Shown in pieces: positions 28,574 to 37,876 of a stretch of DNA of 64,000 nt. The notes beneath the pieces were generated by a model. That model did not search any database and was not told where the DNA came from. It worked only from the letters and a program-made list of their open reading frames with translations. The position numbers and the translations under genes were made by a program. Source of the DNA: Brucella tritici (GTDB lineage: Bacteria; Pseudomonadota; Alphaproteobacteria; Rhizobiales; Rhizobiaceae); the NCBI RefSeq assembly GCF_008932295.1, contig NZ_WBWA01000002.1:310001-374000 (forward strand). Reading direction: 5' to 3'. Positions within the stretch are counted from its first letter, which is position 1, and the number at the start of each line of letters is the position of its first letter.

Positions 28574-28612
28574 ATGTCGCTTGTATCTGGTATTGTTGAC
28601 GAATGGAGATAG
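28574..28612 (+). CDS. Possible 12-codon leader overlapping the DUF6429 start
   Basis: ATG at 28574 follows a strong GGAGG with good spacing and is followed by 11 more codons and TAG, ending inside the start region of the DUF6429 gene (ATG 28603). The main gene lacks a strong ribosome binding site of its own, so translation of this short frame could feed ribosomes to it. The peptide itself may have no function. Confidence 0.35.
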   Translation: MSLVSGIVDEWR

Positions 28613-28827
28613 ACGAGGACAAAATCGATGACGTGGTTCTGGCCCTGTTGTGGCTGACGCTCCACAACGAGCGTTGCGCCTGGAAGGGTTTTGACTGGTC
28701 ATCGACGGATCGGTTGCATGACAAAGGCCTGATCTGTGATCCGGTGAACAAGTCGAAGTCATTGATCTTGACGGATGAAGGTCTGCGTCGTTCAGAAGAA
28801 CTGTTTCGCCAGCTTTTTACGCGGTAA
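28603..28827 (+). CDS. DUF6429 family protein
   Basis: A 74-residue protein beginning MEIDEDKIDDVVLALLWLTLH, with WKGFDWSSTDRLHDKGLI and a C-terminal LTDEGLRRSEELFRQLF. This is the complete pattern of DUF6429, a small helical family common in Hyphomicrobiales and often found beside transposases and plasmid genes. Its function is unknown; the layout resembles a small winged-helix or adaptor domain, but no DNA-binding claim is made. Confidence 0.75.
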   Translation: MEIDEDKIDDVVLALLWLTLHNERCAWKGFDWSSTDRLHDKGLICDPVNKSKSLILTDEGLRRSEELFRQLFTR

Positions 28828-29195
28828 ACATCGGCTTTTTGCCATCGTATTAAAACCGACATTCAGGATTTGCGGCGTATTCTTCAGCCCCATTTGTAGC
28901 CAAATATCCGTGGCCGTTGGCTTTCGGTGGGGTATCGCGGCGAAGGAAACGGGGATAAACAATAATGCAGCACTCTTTGCTGCAATCATGTGAAAAGTTT
29001 GAGTTTGCAGATAGTTCATTGAATTTCGGAATCCAAAGGGACATTGCAGAACCTGTCGGGATGCAACACCTAAAAATTTTAACCGATTGCGACGCATATC
29101 CGGTGTGAAACATTTGTCGGATTGGGGGAAATGTCCATTTCCCAGTTTATCATTTATTTATATTTCCTGGATCTTACAGGGCAGCTAGGGAGCCA
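28828..29195. other. 368-bp stretch, nothing recognised
   Basis: Short frames on both strands lack ribosome binding sites and family motifs. The sequence becomes AT-rich toward 29150, just past the 3' end of the minus-strand gene at 29196, and could hold a weak terminator for it. Confidence 0.4.
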
Positions 29196-29477
29196 TTATT
29201 GGGTGTTCCAAATGTGGTGAACGCTGCCTCCGTGTAGTAGGATCCAGATGCCGTGGTAGGTGAGGATATCCTCAGCTTCAATCCGGAAGTGAACGCCAGC
29301 GTCAGTTGTTCTCACAACCAGGAAAGCATTCCCAAAATCCAGGGTTCGTATATTTTTTCTTGTCGAAGTATGCTGGATGTAGGTACCAGTTTCCTCGCTG
29401 AATTGTTCTTCAACCTCTTTAGCATGCGGATGAGGAATGAACATTTCATCGATATGTTTATATATTCGATCTCTCAT
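29196..29477 (-). CDS. Small hypothetical protein downstream of the PLP synthase
   Basis: About 93 residues from an ATG at 29477 that follows AAGG with acceptable spacing; the frame is open upstream to 29579. It contains HAKEVEEQFSEETGTY, then a FGNAFLVVRTTDAGVHFRIEAED stretch. The pattern of an FG-x-L segment followed by a hydrophobic, acidic strand faintly recalls DUF2218, which also has about 95 residues, but similarity is too weak to assign. It is the next gene after the PLP enzyme on the same strand (gap about 200 bp) and may be its partner. Confidence 0.5.
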   Translation of the reverse strand: MRDRIYKHIDEMFIPHPHAKEVEEQFSEETGTYIQHTSTRKNIRTLDFGNAFLVVRTTDAGVHFRIEAEDILTYHGIWILLHGGSVHHIWNTQ

Positions 29478-29678
29478 TTTGGAGGCCTTTTGGTTCGTTT
29501 CATTCCAATCGGTGTAAGTCTCCAATGCGTCCAAAGATAAAAATGTGTGCCAACTTAAAAGTTCTGTGCAGCCGAGCATTTGTCAGCGATCAATATCTTG
29601 CGATCAATGCCCAGATGGTATGAACCCAATTGGAGTTTACGCAGCGCTACGAGACAATGCGAAAGCTGGAGCGGCGCG

Positions 29679-30935
29679 CTAGGGCAAGCCGTCCTGCATG
29701 ATATTGCTTATGATGTTGCGAACGGTGTTACAAAAACATTCGATGTGATTAGATTGATGGCTGGCTGTTATCGACACGCGCAGCCCCGCCGCGCCTCTCG
29801 CTACCGTCGGAAAAAATATAGCCGAAGCGTAGAAGCCGTGCTTCAATAGTTCCTGGGCGCATGCGATGGACGTCATTTCGTCGCCTATTGGAATAGTGCG
29901 GATAGGCATCGATGAACCGGTTTGCGCTGTTTCCAAAAGTCTGTCGAAAAGCGCTATATTTTCGCAAAGTGCGATCTGTCGTTGTTTTAGTTCCGGCGAT
30001 CGGTGGATCTCGGCGGATGCCAGGGCGGCGCCAATTGCTGCAGTGTTCATGGATGCCGAAAATGCGTGTGCAATCGCAAAGCGGCGAAACAAGCTTTCCT
30101 GTATTCCGGTTCCAAGCATCAACAAGCCACCAGATGCTCCAAAGCCCTTACCCAATGAAGTAGCGATAATCGTTCGATTTCCGAGATCCCCAAATTGGGA
30201 TCTCGCATAGCCTTGGCCATTCTCTCCGAATATTGAAACCCCATGCGCATCATCGATGTATAGAAATAGGCCAAATTTCTCCTGTAATCGCTTCAGTTCA
30301 TTTATTCGTGCGTGTCCTCCCATCGAATAAACGCCGTCACAGACGTAGACTACCTTCCCGTTTTCCTTGCATATGTCTTCAAGTGCTCCGTAATCATTGT
30401 GGGGAATTGTTCGTACGGAAGTTTCGTTTGCGATGACGGCTTTGTGATAAGCAAGTGTTGCATGTGCAAAACGGTCAAAGACCATGACTGGCTTTACACC
30501 TCCAGTCAGATGCCCTGATGCGATAAGTGGAAGTGCGCTCATATTGGCAGCTAGAACGGTCGTGTAAGTTATGGCACGGGCCTTGAATAGATCAGAGAGG
30601 CTCTCTTCCAGTCGGTAAAGGTCAGCGAAGTTCAACCTTGTCCGCGCACATGACCAGTGCAAGCTGCCGTTTTGGCGGATTCCATCAATAGCTCCAGCAA
30701 TGATACGAGGATGATTATCCAATCCGAGGTAAGAACATCTGACGAAATCGACGATCGGGTCTTCTTGGCCTTTCAACAAGACCTGTCGTCCCGGGTATGG
30801 GGTTGCATACAGCGCCATAACCCCCTGAAGGTGGGCTGCGTCGAAATGGGAGACAGCGGTATCGATGACTTTGGTTGTATTGCGCGCTTCGGCCTTTGAA
30901 TAGTGCGGAAGCGATTCATTCGAACTCTTTGGCAT
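29679..30935 (-). CDS. Alpha-oxoamine synthase-like PLP enzyme (fold type I)
   Basis: A 418-residue fold-type I PLP enzyme. FVRCSYLGLDNHP near the start and ARTRLNFADLYRLEESLSDLF align with the glycine-rich and E-x-L regions of the alpha-oxoamine synthases (ALAS, KBL, BioF, SPT, CqsA). PLP ligands are visible: LYIDDAHGVSIFG (Asp and His) and the Schiff-base lysine in SLGKGFGASGG. This group condenses an amino acid with an acyl-CoA. The ATG at 30935 follows GGAGGATGTG and is preferred to 30983. The motif WSCARTRL replaces the usual GSGGSRLL, so it is a divergent subfamily; substrate and product are unknown. Confidence 0.75.
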   Translation of the reverse strand: MPKSSNESLPHYSKAEARNTTKVIDTAVSHFDAAHLQGVMALYATPYPGRQVLLKGQEDPIVDFVRCSYLGLDNHPRIIAGAIDGIRQNGSLHWSCARTRLNFADLYRLEESLSDLFKARAITYTTVLAANMSALPLIASGHLTGGVKPVMVFDRFAHATLAYHKAVIANETSVRTIPHNDYGALEDICKENGKVVYVCDGVYSMGGHARINELKRLQEKFGLFLYIDDAHGVSIFGENGQGYARSQFGDLGNRTIIATSLGKGFGASGGLLMLGTGIQESLFRRFAIAHAFSASMNTAAIGAALASAEIHRSPELKQRQIALCENIALFDRLLETAQTGSSMPIRTIPIGDEMTSIACAQELLKHGFYASAIFFPTVARGAAGLRVSITASHQSNHIECFCNTVRNIISNIMQDGLP

Positions 30936-31052
30936 CACATCCTCCATCGTGGTGCCAACATTTGAGTTTTTGTTTATGTGCAATGCAACAAAGTATTTAT
31001 GAAGACTTTTTATGAAGTATTAAAAAAATCTTTATTTTTATAAAGTGCAAAG

Positions 31053-31751
31053 TTATTGGGAATAATCAAATGCGTAGCCTGTCGTATGTACTGTACGTAT
31101 CATATTTTTACCGGTCAGTTTCCGCAGTCGACGCCGCAGATTGCCGACGTGAACGTCTACGGTGCGGGGTTGGACATAATGATGCGGTGGCCAGCCCATT
31201 TTTATAATCTGTTCTCGCTTCATCACCTGACCGGGCGCATCGACAAATCCTTGCAGAATGCGGAATTCGATCGGGGGTAGCTGTACTTCAACTTCTCCGT
31301 GTCTCAGTGTTCTTTCCTCAGGGCTCATGTCCAGGTTACCAAAGGTATTCTTACGAGGAGGTAATGTTGATGAGGTTGTGTTTGTCGAGACAGGCCGCCG
31401 ATCTTGCAAGAAGGATAAAACTCGTTCGGGAGTGAATGGATGCGGAAAGCACTCGTCAAATCCAGACTTCAAAAAATCTAGGAAAGTCAGCTCGTTGCAT
31501 GGATGAAGCAGGGCGACAAGAATTATCGATTCGGTCATGGAATTACGTTTAATTGAGGCGCAAAGTTCAAAAATCGGATCTGTGTTTTCACTTGTGTCAA
31601 ATAATATAGCGTATGGAATCGTCTCAAGGGACAAATCTGTGGAGAAGGGGAGTTGCAACAGGTTTGGGTTGTACCCCGCGACGCTGAGAATATGCCCCAA
31701 TATAAGGTATGTTTGGGGATCCTGTGTGCAGATTGATACGTTAATATTCAA
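31053..31751 (-). CDS. OmpR-type response regulator with degenerate receiver domain
   Basis: About 232 residues from a TTG with GGAG upstream; an alternative GTG lies at 31796. The C-terminal winged helix is clear (LPPIEFRILQGFVDAPGQVM, then RTVDVHVGNLRRRLRK and TVHTTGYAFDY). The N-terminal domain has a receiver-like pattern, YAILFD supplying a possible phospho-acceptor Asp, but the usual acidic pair is TQD and the conserved lysine is replaced by histidine in FPHPFTPE. No histidine kinase is nearby. It lies 117 bp upstream of the PLP synthase on the same strand and probably controls it. It resembles the regulator at 42529-43221 in length and degeneracy. Confidence 0.75.
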   Translation of the reverse strand: MNINVSICTQDPQTYLILGHILSVAGYNPNLLQLPFSTDLSLETIPYAILFDTSENTDPIFELCASIKRNSMTESIILVALLHPCNELTFLDFLKSGFDECFPHPFTPERVLSFLQDRRPVSTNTTSSTLPPRKNTFGNLDMSPEERTLRHGEVEVQLPPIEFRILQGFVDAPGQVMKREQIIKMGWPPHHYVQPRTVDVHVGNLRRRLRKLTGKNMIRTVHTTGYAFDYSQ

Positions 31752-32260
31752 GGCAGGGGTCTCCGTCGGAATGAATGTTGCGTCAAAAAGATACACTCAA
31801 TGGAGTAATTTTAATAAAAAAATCATAAGCGTCAATAAATATCATTTTTAGAATATGATTACTTGGTATGAAAGCAAAATATGTGATATCAAAAAAATAT
31901 TGGGTGTGGGTAGCTAACATTGTAGCCTGAATATCTCGAGGAAGCCTGCTTCTGGGTATCCGTGGATGAAGCTCGAGATGCGCAAAGTAAACGGAAAATC
32001 GGGCTCTGCCGAGTTCATCCGATGCTTTGCATTTGTGCGGGGAACATCGGCGGCAACTTTGTTGATCGAGTTTGGATACCATCCGACGACAGCGAGCAGG
32101 TGGGCTGATACAGGCTGGTGGACCAATTTTTTTATGGCTTGTAAATTGAAACGCCCTGATCGGTTCGTTCGTCAATTGTTTATCCTGAGCGGCCCACCTC
32201 GCGCCTGGAAATGGAAACTGTGATAACATTTTAAGCACCCAAACCAGTGCCCTACTATTT
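31752..32260. other. AT-rich gap upstream of the OmpR-type gene, before IS256
   Basis: The stretch around 31795-31900 is very AT-rich and probably contains the promoter of the minus-strand regulator. A plus-strand frame at 31966-32223 (85 codons) has no ribosome binding site or recognised motif and is not called a gene. The IS256 element begins at 32261. Confidence 0.4.
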
Positions 32261-33621
32261 GATCGTGTCCCAGGGCGTGGTGTAGCAGGGCAGCGGTGGT
32301 CACCAGTGTTTTCCGGTAGGGTCGGGTTGTTCAAGACCAACCTGAAGGATACCACCGATGACCGACGACATGATGAACCTGCGCTCACTCGTTGAGAAGA
32401 GCGCCGACGCCGATCTGCTGCGCGAGATGATCGGCTTCGCTGCCGAGAAGTTGATGATGCTGGAGGTCGGCACGAAGACCGGCGCGGGCTATGGCGAGAA
32501 GAATGGCTTCCGGCTTGCCCAGCGCAACGGCTATCGCGACCGGGACTGGGAGACACGGGCGGGGACCGTAGAACTGCGCATTCCGAAGCTGCGCACCGGC
32601 AGTTATTTCCCGAGCTTCCTTGAGCCGCGCCGCATGGCGGAGAAGGCCCTGACGGCGGTGATTCAGGAAGCCTATATCCAGGGTGTCTCGACCCGCTCCG
32701 TCGATGACCTGGTCAAGGCCATGGGCATGAGCGGCATCTCCAAGAGCCAGGTGTCTCGGCTCTGCGAGGAGATCGACGAGAAGGTGAAGGCCTTTCTCGA
32801 GAGGCCCATCGAAGGTGAATGGCCCTACATCTGGATCGACGCCACTTACCTGAAAGTCCGACGCGGCGGTCGTATTGTCTCTGTCGCAGTCATCATCGCG
32901 GTGGCCGTGAACACAGACGGTCGACGCGAGGTGCTCGGCATGGAGATCGGCACATCCGAGGCCGAGGCGATCTGGACTGAGTTTCTTCGAAAGCTGACCA
33001 GACGGGGCCTGCGCGGCGTCAAGCTCGTCGTCTCCGACGCTCATGAAGGCATAAAAGCCGCCGTCTCCAAGGTTCTCTCGGCCACCTGGCAGCGCTGCAG
33101 GGTCCACTTCATGCGCAATGCCTTGGCCCATGCCGGAAAGAGCGGACGGCGTGTCGTGTCCGCCTTCATCGCCACCGCATTCGCCCAGGACACGCCAGAG
33201 GCCGCCAGCCAGCAATGGCGCAACGTCGCCGATCAGATCAGGCCGAAGGTGCCAAAGCTTGCAACTCTCATGGACAGCGCCGAGCAGGACGTGCTCGCCT
33301 ACATGACCTTTCCCAGGCAGCACTGGACCAAGCTTCACAGCACAAACCCCATCGAACGTCTCAACGGTGAGATCAAACGACGCACAGAGGTCGTCGGCAT
33401 CTTTCCCAACGATGACGCAATCGTCAGACTCGTCGGGGCGTTGCTGCTCGAACAAAATGACGAGTGGGCCGTCCAGCGGTCCCGCTACATGACACTTGAG
33501 ACAATCGCCACGATGAGCGATGATCCGCTCATCAGCCTGCCAGCGGCAAGCTGACACGTTCCCGGCTCTGTCCGGAAGGCACGGCGAGCGCCGAAGCTAC
33601 ACCACCTCTTGGGACACGATC
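32261..33621 (+). mobile_element. IS256-family insertion sequence, 1361 bp
   Basis: The ends are 26-bp imperfect inverted repeats: the left begins GATCGTGTCCCAGGGCGTGG at 32261, the right (read from 33621) begins GATCGTGTCCCAAGAGGTGG, and both finish TGTAGC. One complete transposase gene lies inside. The 8-9 bases outside the two ends are only partly alike (CTACTATTT and GCCTATTTT), so no clean target duplication is present. Confidence 0.85.
32358..33554 (+). CDS. IS256-family (mutator-type) transposase
   Basis: A 398-residue protein with the N-terminal [15 protein letters not shown] pattern and the three catalytic acids in [23 protein letters not shown] and [13 protein letters not shown], plus the [11 protein letters not shown] motif characteristic of the family. 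The frame is intact from the ATG at 32358, so it is probably functional. It separates the two cargo modules. Confidence 0.93.
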   Translation: MTDDMMNLRSLVEKSADADLLREMIGFAAEKLMMLEVGTKTGAGYGEKNGFRLAQRNGYRDRDWETRAGTVELRIPKLRTGSYFPSFLEPRRMAEKALTAVIQEAYIQGVSTRSVDDLVKAMGMSGISKSQVSRLCEEIDEKVKAFLERPIEGEWPYIWIDATYLKVRRGGRIVSVAVIIAVAVNTDGRREVLGMEIGTSEAEAIWTEFLRKLTRRGLRGVKLVVSDAHEGIKAAVSKVLSATWQRCRVHFMRNALAHAGKSGRRVVSAFIATAFAQDTPEAASQQWRNVADQIRPKVPKLATLMDSAEQDVLAYMTFPRQHWTKLHSTNPIERLNGEIKRRTEVVGIFPNDDAIVRLVGALLLEQNDEWAVQRSRYMTLETIATMSDDPLISLPAAS

Positions 33622-33710
33622 GCCTATTTTCTTTTCGTCTTATTGGTTTTGTCATCGAGACAAGAAACAACGAGAGCGTGCGATTTTTTGGGTGCTTATT
33701 ATTGTGAATT

Positions 33711-34784
33711 TCACCCCCGAACCCACAGATTCCATTTTTGCAGTAACATTCTGGCATTCTCGTTTATCCATTTAGCATCAGGAATGACGACGCTGTCTTG
33801 CACCTGTTCGGCCGTCGGCATGAAGCGCTTTGTTTCGGCGGACATCATAGCGATCGCTTCTGTACTTGGTGGTGTACAGGCCAAGACATCGCAAGCTTTT
33901 GCCTGGGCGATCGGATTGTCGAGCCAAAAAGCTATCAGTTTGAGTGCATTTTCACGATTGGGGGCTCCTTTAATGAGGGCAATGCGATCGCCTACAAGAA
34001 AAGATGCGTCATAAGACCAGCCGATAGGAAGACCTTCAATTTGCATAGCCCTCGCACGGGTAAGCCAAATCTGTCCCAATGCATATTCATTATTGCGGAA
34101 ACCTTGAACACTTTGGTCGCCGCTTTTCCACCACAACGAAACTGAGGGACGAATTTCATCTAGTTTTTTGAATGCCCGCTCGACGTCAAGGGGAAAAAGT
34201 TCGTCCCGTTTTACACCGTCAGCAAGCAGCGCAGCAGCCAATACACGCCAGGGATCGTCAAAATTCGGGAACGCCCGGCCTCCGGGAAACTCGGCAGTAT
34301 TCCACATATCCGCCCATGTCTGCGGTTCCCGTTGGCCTTCCTTTTCTTTCCGGTAGACGAGCAACGTTGCGGTCGACTGGAGCAAAGCACCGCCCGGCGC
34401 ACACGCATTCTCGGGCAAATCAGGCCGGTCAGCGAATGCTTTACAAAACTCGCTCAGATCTTCGGTTACAAGTCGATGAGCCTCGGATTCCGACTGGATT
34501 TCTCCATCAAGATAAAGATCCCAGGAAACGTTTCCGGCCTTGACCATTGCTGAGGCCTTAGCGCGCATTTCTGAATTGGTGGCGGAGACAATTTTTACGC
34601 GAATCCCCGTCTGTTTGGTAAACGGATCGAACCAGGCTTCCTTCAAAGCGCGATCATAAGCGCCTCCTGTTGATGCGATGATAACATCGCTTGCGTGAGC
34701 GATGTCGGCATATAAGGCCGCCCCCAGGGTCACCGCCAAAACCAACGAATTGCGAGCAATATCTTTAACGCTTTGATATTTCAT
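33711..34784 (-). CDS. Spermidine/putrescine-type ABC transporter substrate-binding protein
   Basis: About 357 residues with a signal peptide ending near AHASD, then IIASTGGAYDRALKEAWFDPF, the start typical of PotD/PotF and related family 1 solute-binding proteins, and later NFDDPWRVLAAALLADG and GLPIGWSYD. The ATG at 34784 has GGGGA upstream and gives the expected signal peptide; the frame stays open to 34850. It probably recognises a polyamine, amino acid or other small cationic or phosphonate-like solute. It is the last gene of the four-gene importer operon starting at 37645. Confidence 0.82.
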   Translation of the reverse strand: MKYQSVKDIARNSLVLAVTLGAALYADIAHASDVIIASTGGAYDRALKEAWFDPFTKQTGIRVKIVSATNSEMRAKASAMVKAGNVSWDLYLDGEIQSESEAHRLVTEDLSEFCKAFADRPDLPENACAPGGALLQSTATLLVYRKEKEGQREPQTWADMWNTAEFPGGRAFPNFDDPWRVLAAALLADGVKRDELFPLDVERAFKKLDEIRPSVSLWWKSGDQSVQGFRNNEYALGQIWLTRARAMQIEGLPIGWSYDASFLVGDRIALIKGAPNRENALKLIAFWLDNPIAQAKACDVLACTPPSTEAIAMMSAETKRFMPTAEQVQDSVVIPDAKWINENARMLLQKWNLWVRG

Positions 34785-34801
34785 GATGATTTCCCCACTT
34801 C

Positions 34802-35665
34802 TCAGTGTTGCTTGGATCGTGAAAGCACGAAGGAAAGTGCAATCAGGCACATTGACACCAAAACGATGACCGTCGAGGCGGCTGCGATGGTTGGTGTCAG
34901 ATTGAAATCAATGTCTTCGAATATTTTTCTACCGATCGTCTTGCCGTTGATATCCGAAATGAAGAACGCCACCGTGGCTTCATCGAAAGAGGCCAGAAAG
35001 GCGAATACAAATCCAGAGCCGATACCTGGGGCGATAATGGGCAGAGTTACATGGAAGAACGCCCTGCCTCGTCCCGCACCGCAATTGAGAGCCGCAAGTT
35101 CTAATGCTGGATCGAAGCGCTGCAACGCAGCGACAACAGTAATCATTACGAATGGAACCGACAAAACTGTATGGCTGAGGAGAAAGCCCGAAAAGGTTCC
35201 CGTCAGTTGATGCGGTGCAAAAACCAGGTAGAGGGCGACACCCAGAACAATATGCGGAACAATCATCGGGCCGATCGTCAGTACCTGGAACACCCCTTTG
35301 AAGGGGAGCTCACCTCTAACGAAAGCGAGGGCTGCCATGGTTCCCACAACGGTGGAAGTTAGGGCTGTCGCCAAGGCTATTTTCAGGCTGAACCATGTTG
35401 ACGCCATCCAGTCAGCATCGCTGAAATATGCAGCGTACCATCTCAACGACAAACCCTGCGGCGGGAATTGCAGATAATCTGTCCGGCTGAACGACATTGG
35501 AATGATGATTAAGGTGGGTAGAATGAGAAATAACAATATGACGCCCACGAAGAAGGTTGCGAGCAGTTTCCAGGCGACATTGCCCATGCGCCTTCCTGTC
35601 AGTGGCATCCTTGAAATCCTGATTTCTGGCTTCGAGCCGATTGTAGAGAATTGATCAATGGACAC
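34802..35665 (-). CDS. ABC transporter permease (PotC type)
   Basis: About 287 residues with six membrane segments and a C-terminal-half EAA loop, ELAALNCGAGRGRAFFHVTLPIIAPGI. The start is uncertain: GTG at 35665 lies seven to eight bases after AAGGGG and overlaps the end of the preceding permease, while TTG at 35671 is also open. It forms the importer channel with the PotB-type subunit. It lies 17 bp before the substrate-binding protein gene. Confidence 0.82.
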   Translation of the reverse strand: MSIDQFSTIGSKPEIRISRMPLTGRRMGNVAWKLLATFFVGVILLFLILPTLIIIPMSFSRTDYLQFPPQGLSLRWYAAYFSDADWMASTWFSLKIALATALTSTVVGTMAALAFVRGELPFKGVFQVLTIGPMIVPHIVLGVALYLVFAPHQLTGTFSGFLLSHTVLSVPFVMITVVAALQRFDPALELAALNCGAGRGRAFFHVTLPIIAPGIGSGFVFAFLASFDEATVAFFISDINGKTIGRKIFEDIDFNLTPTIAAASTVIVLVSMCLIALSFVLSRSKQH

Positions 35666-36533
35666 TGCCAAACCCCTTGTTGAGTGCTAATACTCGTCGG
35701 AAGCACGCGACAAAGATAATCGTCATGCAAAGCAGTACGGTTGAAAGGGCAGCTGCGAATGGCCAATCGAGCGTCACAGTGGTTTCTTGTCCAATAAGCG
35801 TTGCCATCAACATGGAATCCGGCCCTCCGACCAAAGCGGGTGTTATGTAAAAGCCAAGCGATAAAACGAAGCACAGTGTGGCGCCGGCAAATATCCCGGG
35901 AAGGCACAAAGGAAATGTGACGATGAAGAAAGCCTTCCAAGGATTTGCGCCTAGGTTTAGAGCAGCCCGATCAAGGTCCTTGGGTATAGCTTTGAGCGCA
36001 GCATAGATGGGCAGTACAACGAAAGGCATGAGAACATGTGCCATCGCCAGTGTAACCGCGCCTTGCGTGTAAAGAAGCTTGAGAGGTTGGTCAGTTAAAC
36101 CGGCGGCGCTGAGAAATCCGTTCACGATCCCATTCCGCTGCAACAGGACAATCCAGGCATAGGAGCGAACAAGAACCGAAGTCCAGAGCGGAATGAAGAC
36201 GCAAATCGCCGCTATAATCCCTGCAAGCTTTCCTGCTCTTGCCATGACCAGGGCGACAGGAAAGCCGAGCACGCAGCCAATGGCGGTTACAGCGACCGCA
36301 ACGCCAACCGTGGAAGCCAGGACATCGAGATAAAGACGCCCCTCCATGATGCGTGCATAGCTTATCGCATCGTCTGAAAAACTCAGAACAATAAGCTTGC
36401 CTATCGGATACAAAAAGCCGAATGCCAACAGGGATAGCAAAGGCAGAACCAGCAACCATGACATTAATGGAGGGTACTTGCGTGCGGATTTTCCGTTTAA
36501 AAATGCACCAAAGTTCGAAGGTGAAGAAATCAT
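35655..36533 (-). CDS. ABC transporter permease (PotB type)
   Basis: A 292-residue protein with six membrane segments beginning at WLLVLPLLSLLAFGFLYPI and an EAA loop DRAALNLGANPWKAFFIVTFPLCLPGI. It is the first permease of a PotABCD-like importer. Its ATG overlaps the ATPase stop by four bases, so it is translationally coupled. Confidence 0.85.
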   Translation of the reverse strand: MISSPSNFGAFLNGKSARKYPPLMSWLLVLPLLSLLAFGFLYPIGKLIVLSFSDDAISYARIMEGRLYLDVLASTVGVAVAVTAIGCVLGFPVALVMARAGKLAGIIAAICVFIPLWTSVLVRSYAWIVLLQRNGIVNGFLSAAGLTDQPLKLLYTQGAVTLAMAHVLMPFVVLPIYAALKAIPKDLDRAALNLGANPWKAFFIVTFPLCLPGIFAGATLCFVLSLGFYITPALVGGPDSMLMATLIGQETTVTLDWPFAAALSTVLLCMTIIFVACFRRVLALNKGFGSVH

Positions 36534-37645
36534 GCTGCCAGCCTCTTCTCAAGGTCGAAAGTAAGAAGTGTGAGGGCGTCGAAATTCACTCCAACACGGC
36601 TATTCCTTCCGGGCACTGGCGAAGATGCCGCCGCAGGTAACTGAACACGCAGTTCGATATCTGGAAAAGCTTCAAGCCGGACCAGGACAACCGTGCTTGA
36701 ACCGATGAAGACGGAAGCCTCGACTGTACCGGACAGCTGCCCCTTTTTAAGATCGGTAGAGATACGAATATTTTCCGGCCGCATGGCCAGCCTGATTTCG
36801 GAACCGATAGATTTTTCAGCTAGTTGGGGATGAAGTCGTGCATCGACTTCAACGACGACACCTTCTGAGATTTCCAGAATGCACTTACCGTTTTCTCGGC
36901 CGCGATAAGTTGTCGGAATAAAATTGATAGAGCCAATAAAATCGGCAACGAATGTCCCGTTGGGTTCCCTATAAAGCTCTGACGGAGTGCCAATCTGCTG
37001 CACGCGACCGTCGTGCATTACCACGATGCGGTCGGACATTGTCAGCGCTTCTTCCTGATCATGAGTGACATAGATGACTGTTGCTCCGAGATTCTCCTGT
37101 ATGCGCTTGATCTCAAACTGCATTGCCTCTCGTAATTTCTTGTCGAGGGCACCCAGTGGCTCATCCATCAGAATGACTGGCGGAGAGAAAACTAATGCGC
37201 GAGCGACCGCCACGCGCTGCTGTTGTCCACCAGACAACTGGTTTGGATAACGATCGGCGAAGTCATCGAGACGGATCAGTTCAAGCATTTCATCGACGCG
37301 GGACTGGATATCTTTCTTCGAACCCAGTCGGCGCATTTTCAGTGGAAACGCAATGTTCTGCCGCACCGTAAGATGGGGAAACAGCGCATACTTCTGAAAC
37401 ACCATGCCAATATTACGTCGATTGGGTGGTAGCGCGGTTATATCGGTGCCACCAATAAGAATTCTGCCTTTCGTTGGATGTTCGAAGCCAGCGATCATGG
37501 TGAGCAGAGTCGTTTTGCCTGAACCGGATGGTCCAATTATAGAAACGAATTCGCCTGCCCGGATGTCAAGCGTAGCTTCGTGGACGGCCCAGGTTTCGCC
37601 AAATCTTTTCTGAACTGCGGCGAGCATTAATTTCTGACCGATCAA
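36530..37645 (-). CDS. ABC transporter ATP-binding protein (PotA type)
   Basis: A 371-residue ATPase: Walker A GPSGSGKTTL, signature LSGGQQQRVAVARAL, Walker B VILMDEPLGALDKKLR, switch histidine in YVTHDQEEALTMSDR and a C-terminal TOBE domain with MRPENIRI. This is the PotA/FbpC-type subset used for spermidine, putrescine, iron or 2-aminoethylphosphonate import. It is the first gene of the importer operon and is divergent from the GntR-type regulator, with a candidate operator between them. Confidence 0.9.
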   Translation of the reverse strand: MIGQKLMLAAVQKRFGETWAVHEATLDIRAGEFVSIIGPSGSGKTTLLTMIAGFEHPTKGRILIGGTDITALPPNRRNIGMVFQKYALFPHLTVRQNIAFPLKMRRLGSKKDIQSRVDEMLELIRLDDFADRYPNQLSGGQQQRVAVARALVFSPPVILMDEPLGALDKKLREAMQFEIKRIQENLGATVIYVTHDQEEALTMSDRIVVMHDGRVQQIGTPSELYREPNGTFVADFIGSINFIPTTYRGRENGKCILEISEGVVVEVDARLHPQLAEKSIGSEIRLAMRPENIRISTDLKKGQLSGTVEASVFIGSSTVVLVRLEAFPDIELRVQLPAAASSPVPGRNSRVGVNFDALTLLTFDLEKRLAA

Positions 37646-37829
37646 ATTTTCCTCCTCCGAAAACCATGTTGAAATCTGTGCGTAGCGCCTTCAGTGCATG
37701 ATGCCAGAAAGGCAAGGTGTGGGTCGCACGCAGAGGCGAACTTGATTGGCAACTGCGTGACTCCATAAGTGGGTGGTGCTAGAACCTTAAATGACGCGAC
37801 AAAATCTTTACAAAAACTTTACATAGATG

Positions 37830-37845
37830 TTTTGTTGCATCAAAA
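37830..37845. promoter_or_regulatory. Candidate GntR operator between the importer and gntR
   Basis: TTTTGTTGCATCAAAA is a near-perfect 16-bp dyad, differing at one position from the perfect palindrome at 38601-38616. It lies 31 bp upstream of the GntR start and about 185 bp from the importer ATPase start, in an AT-rich divergent promoter region. Confidence 0.6.
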
Positions 37846-37876
37846 TTTAAATGTGTCAACAGAGATTGAGGCTTAA

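Noticed and set aside
31966-32223. An 85-codon plus-strand frame upstream of IS256
   Set aside because: No ribosome binding site and no recognised family; kept only as an unexplained gap.
32385-33557. A 390-codon minus-strand frame inside the IS256 element
   Set aside because: Antisense to an intact transposase with catalytic acids; no recognised motif.
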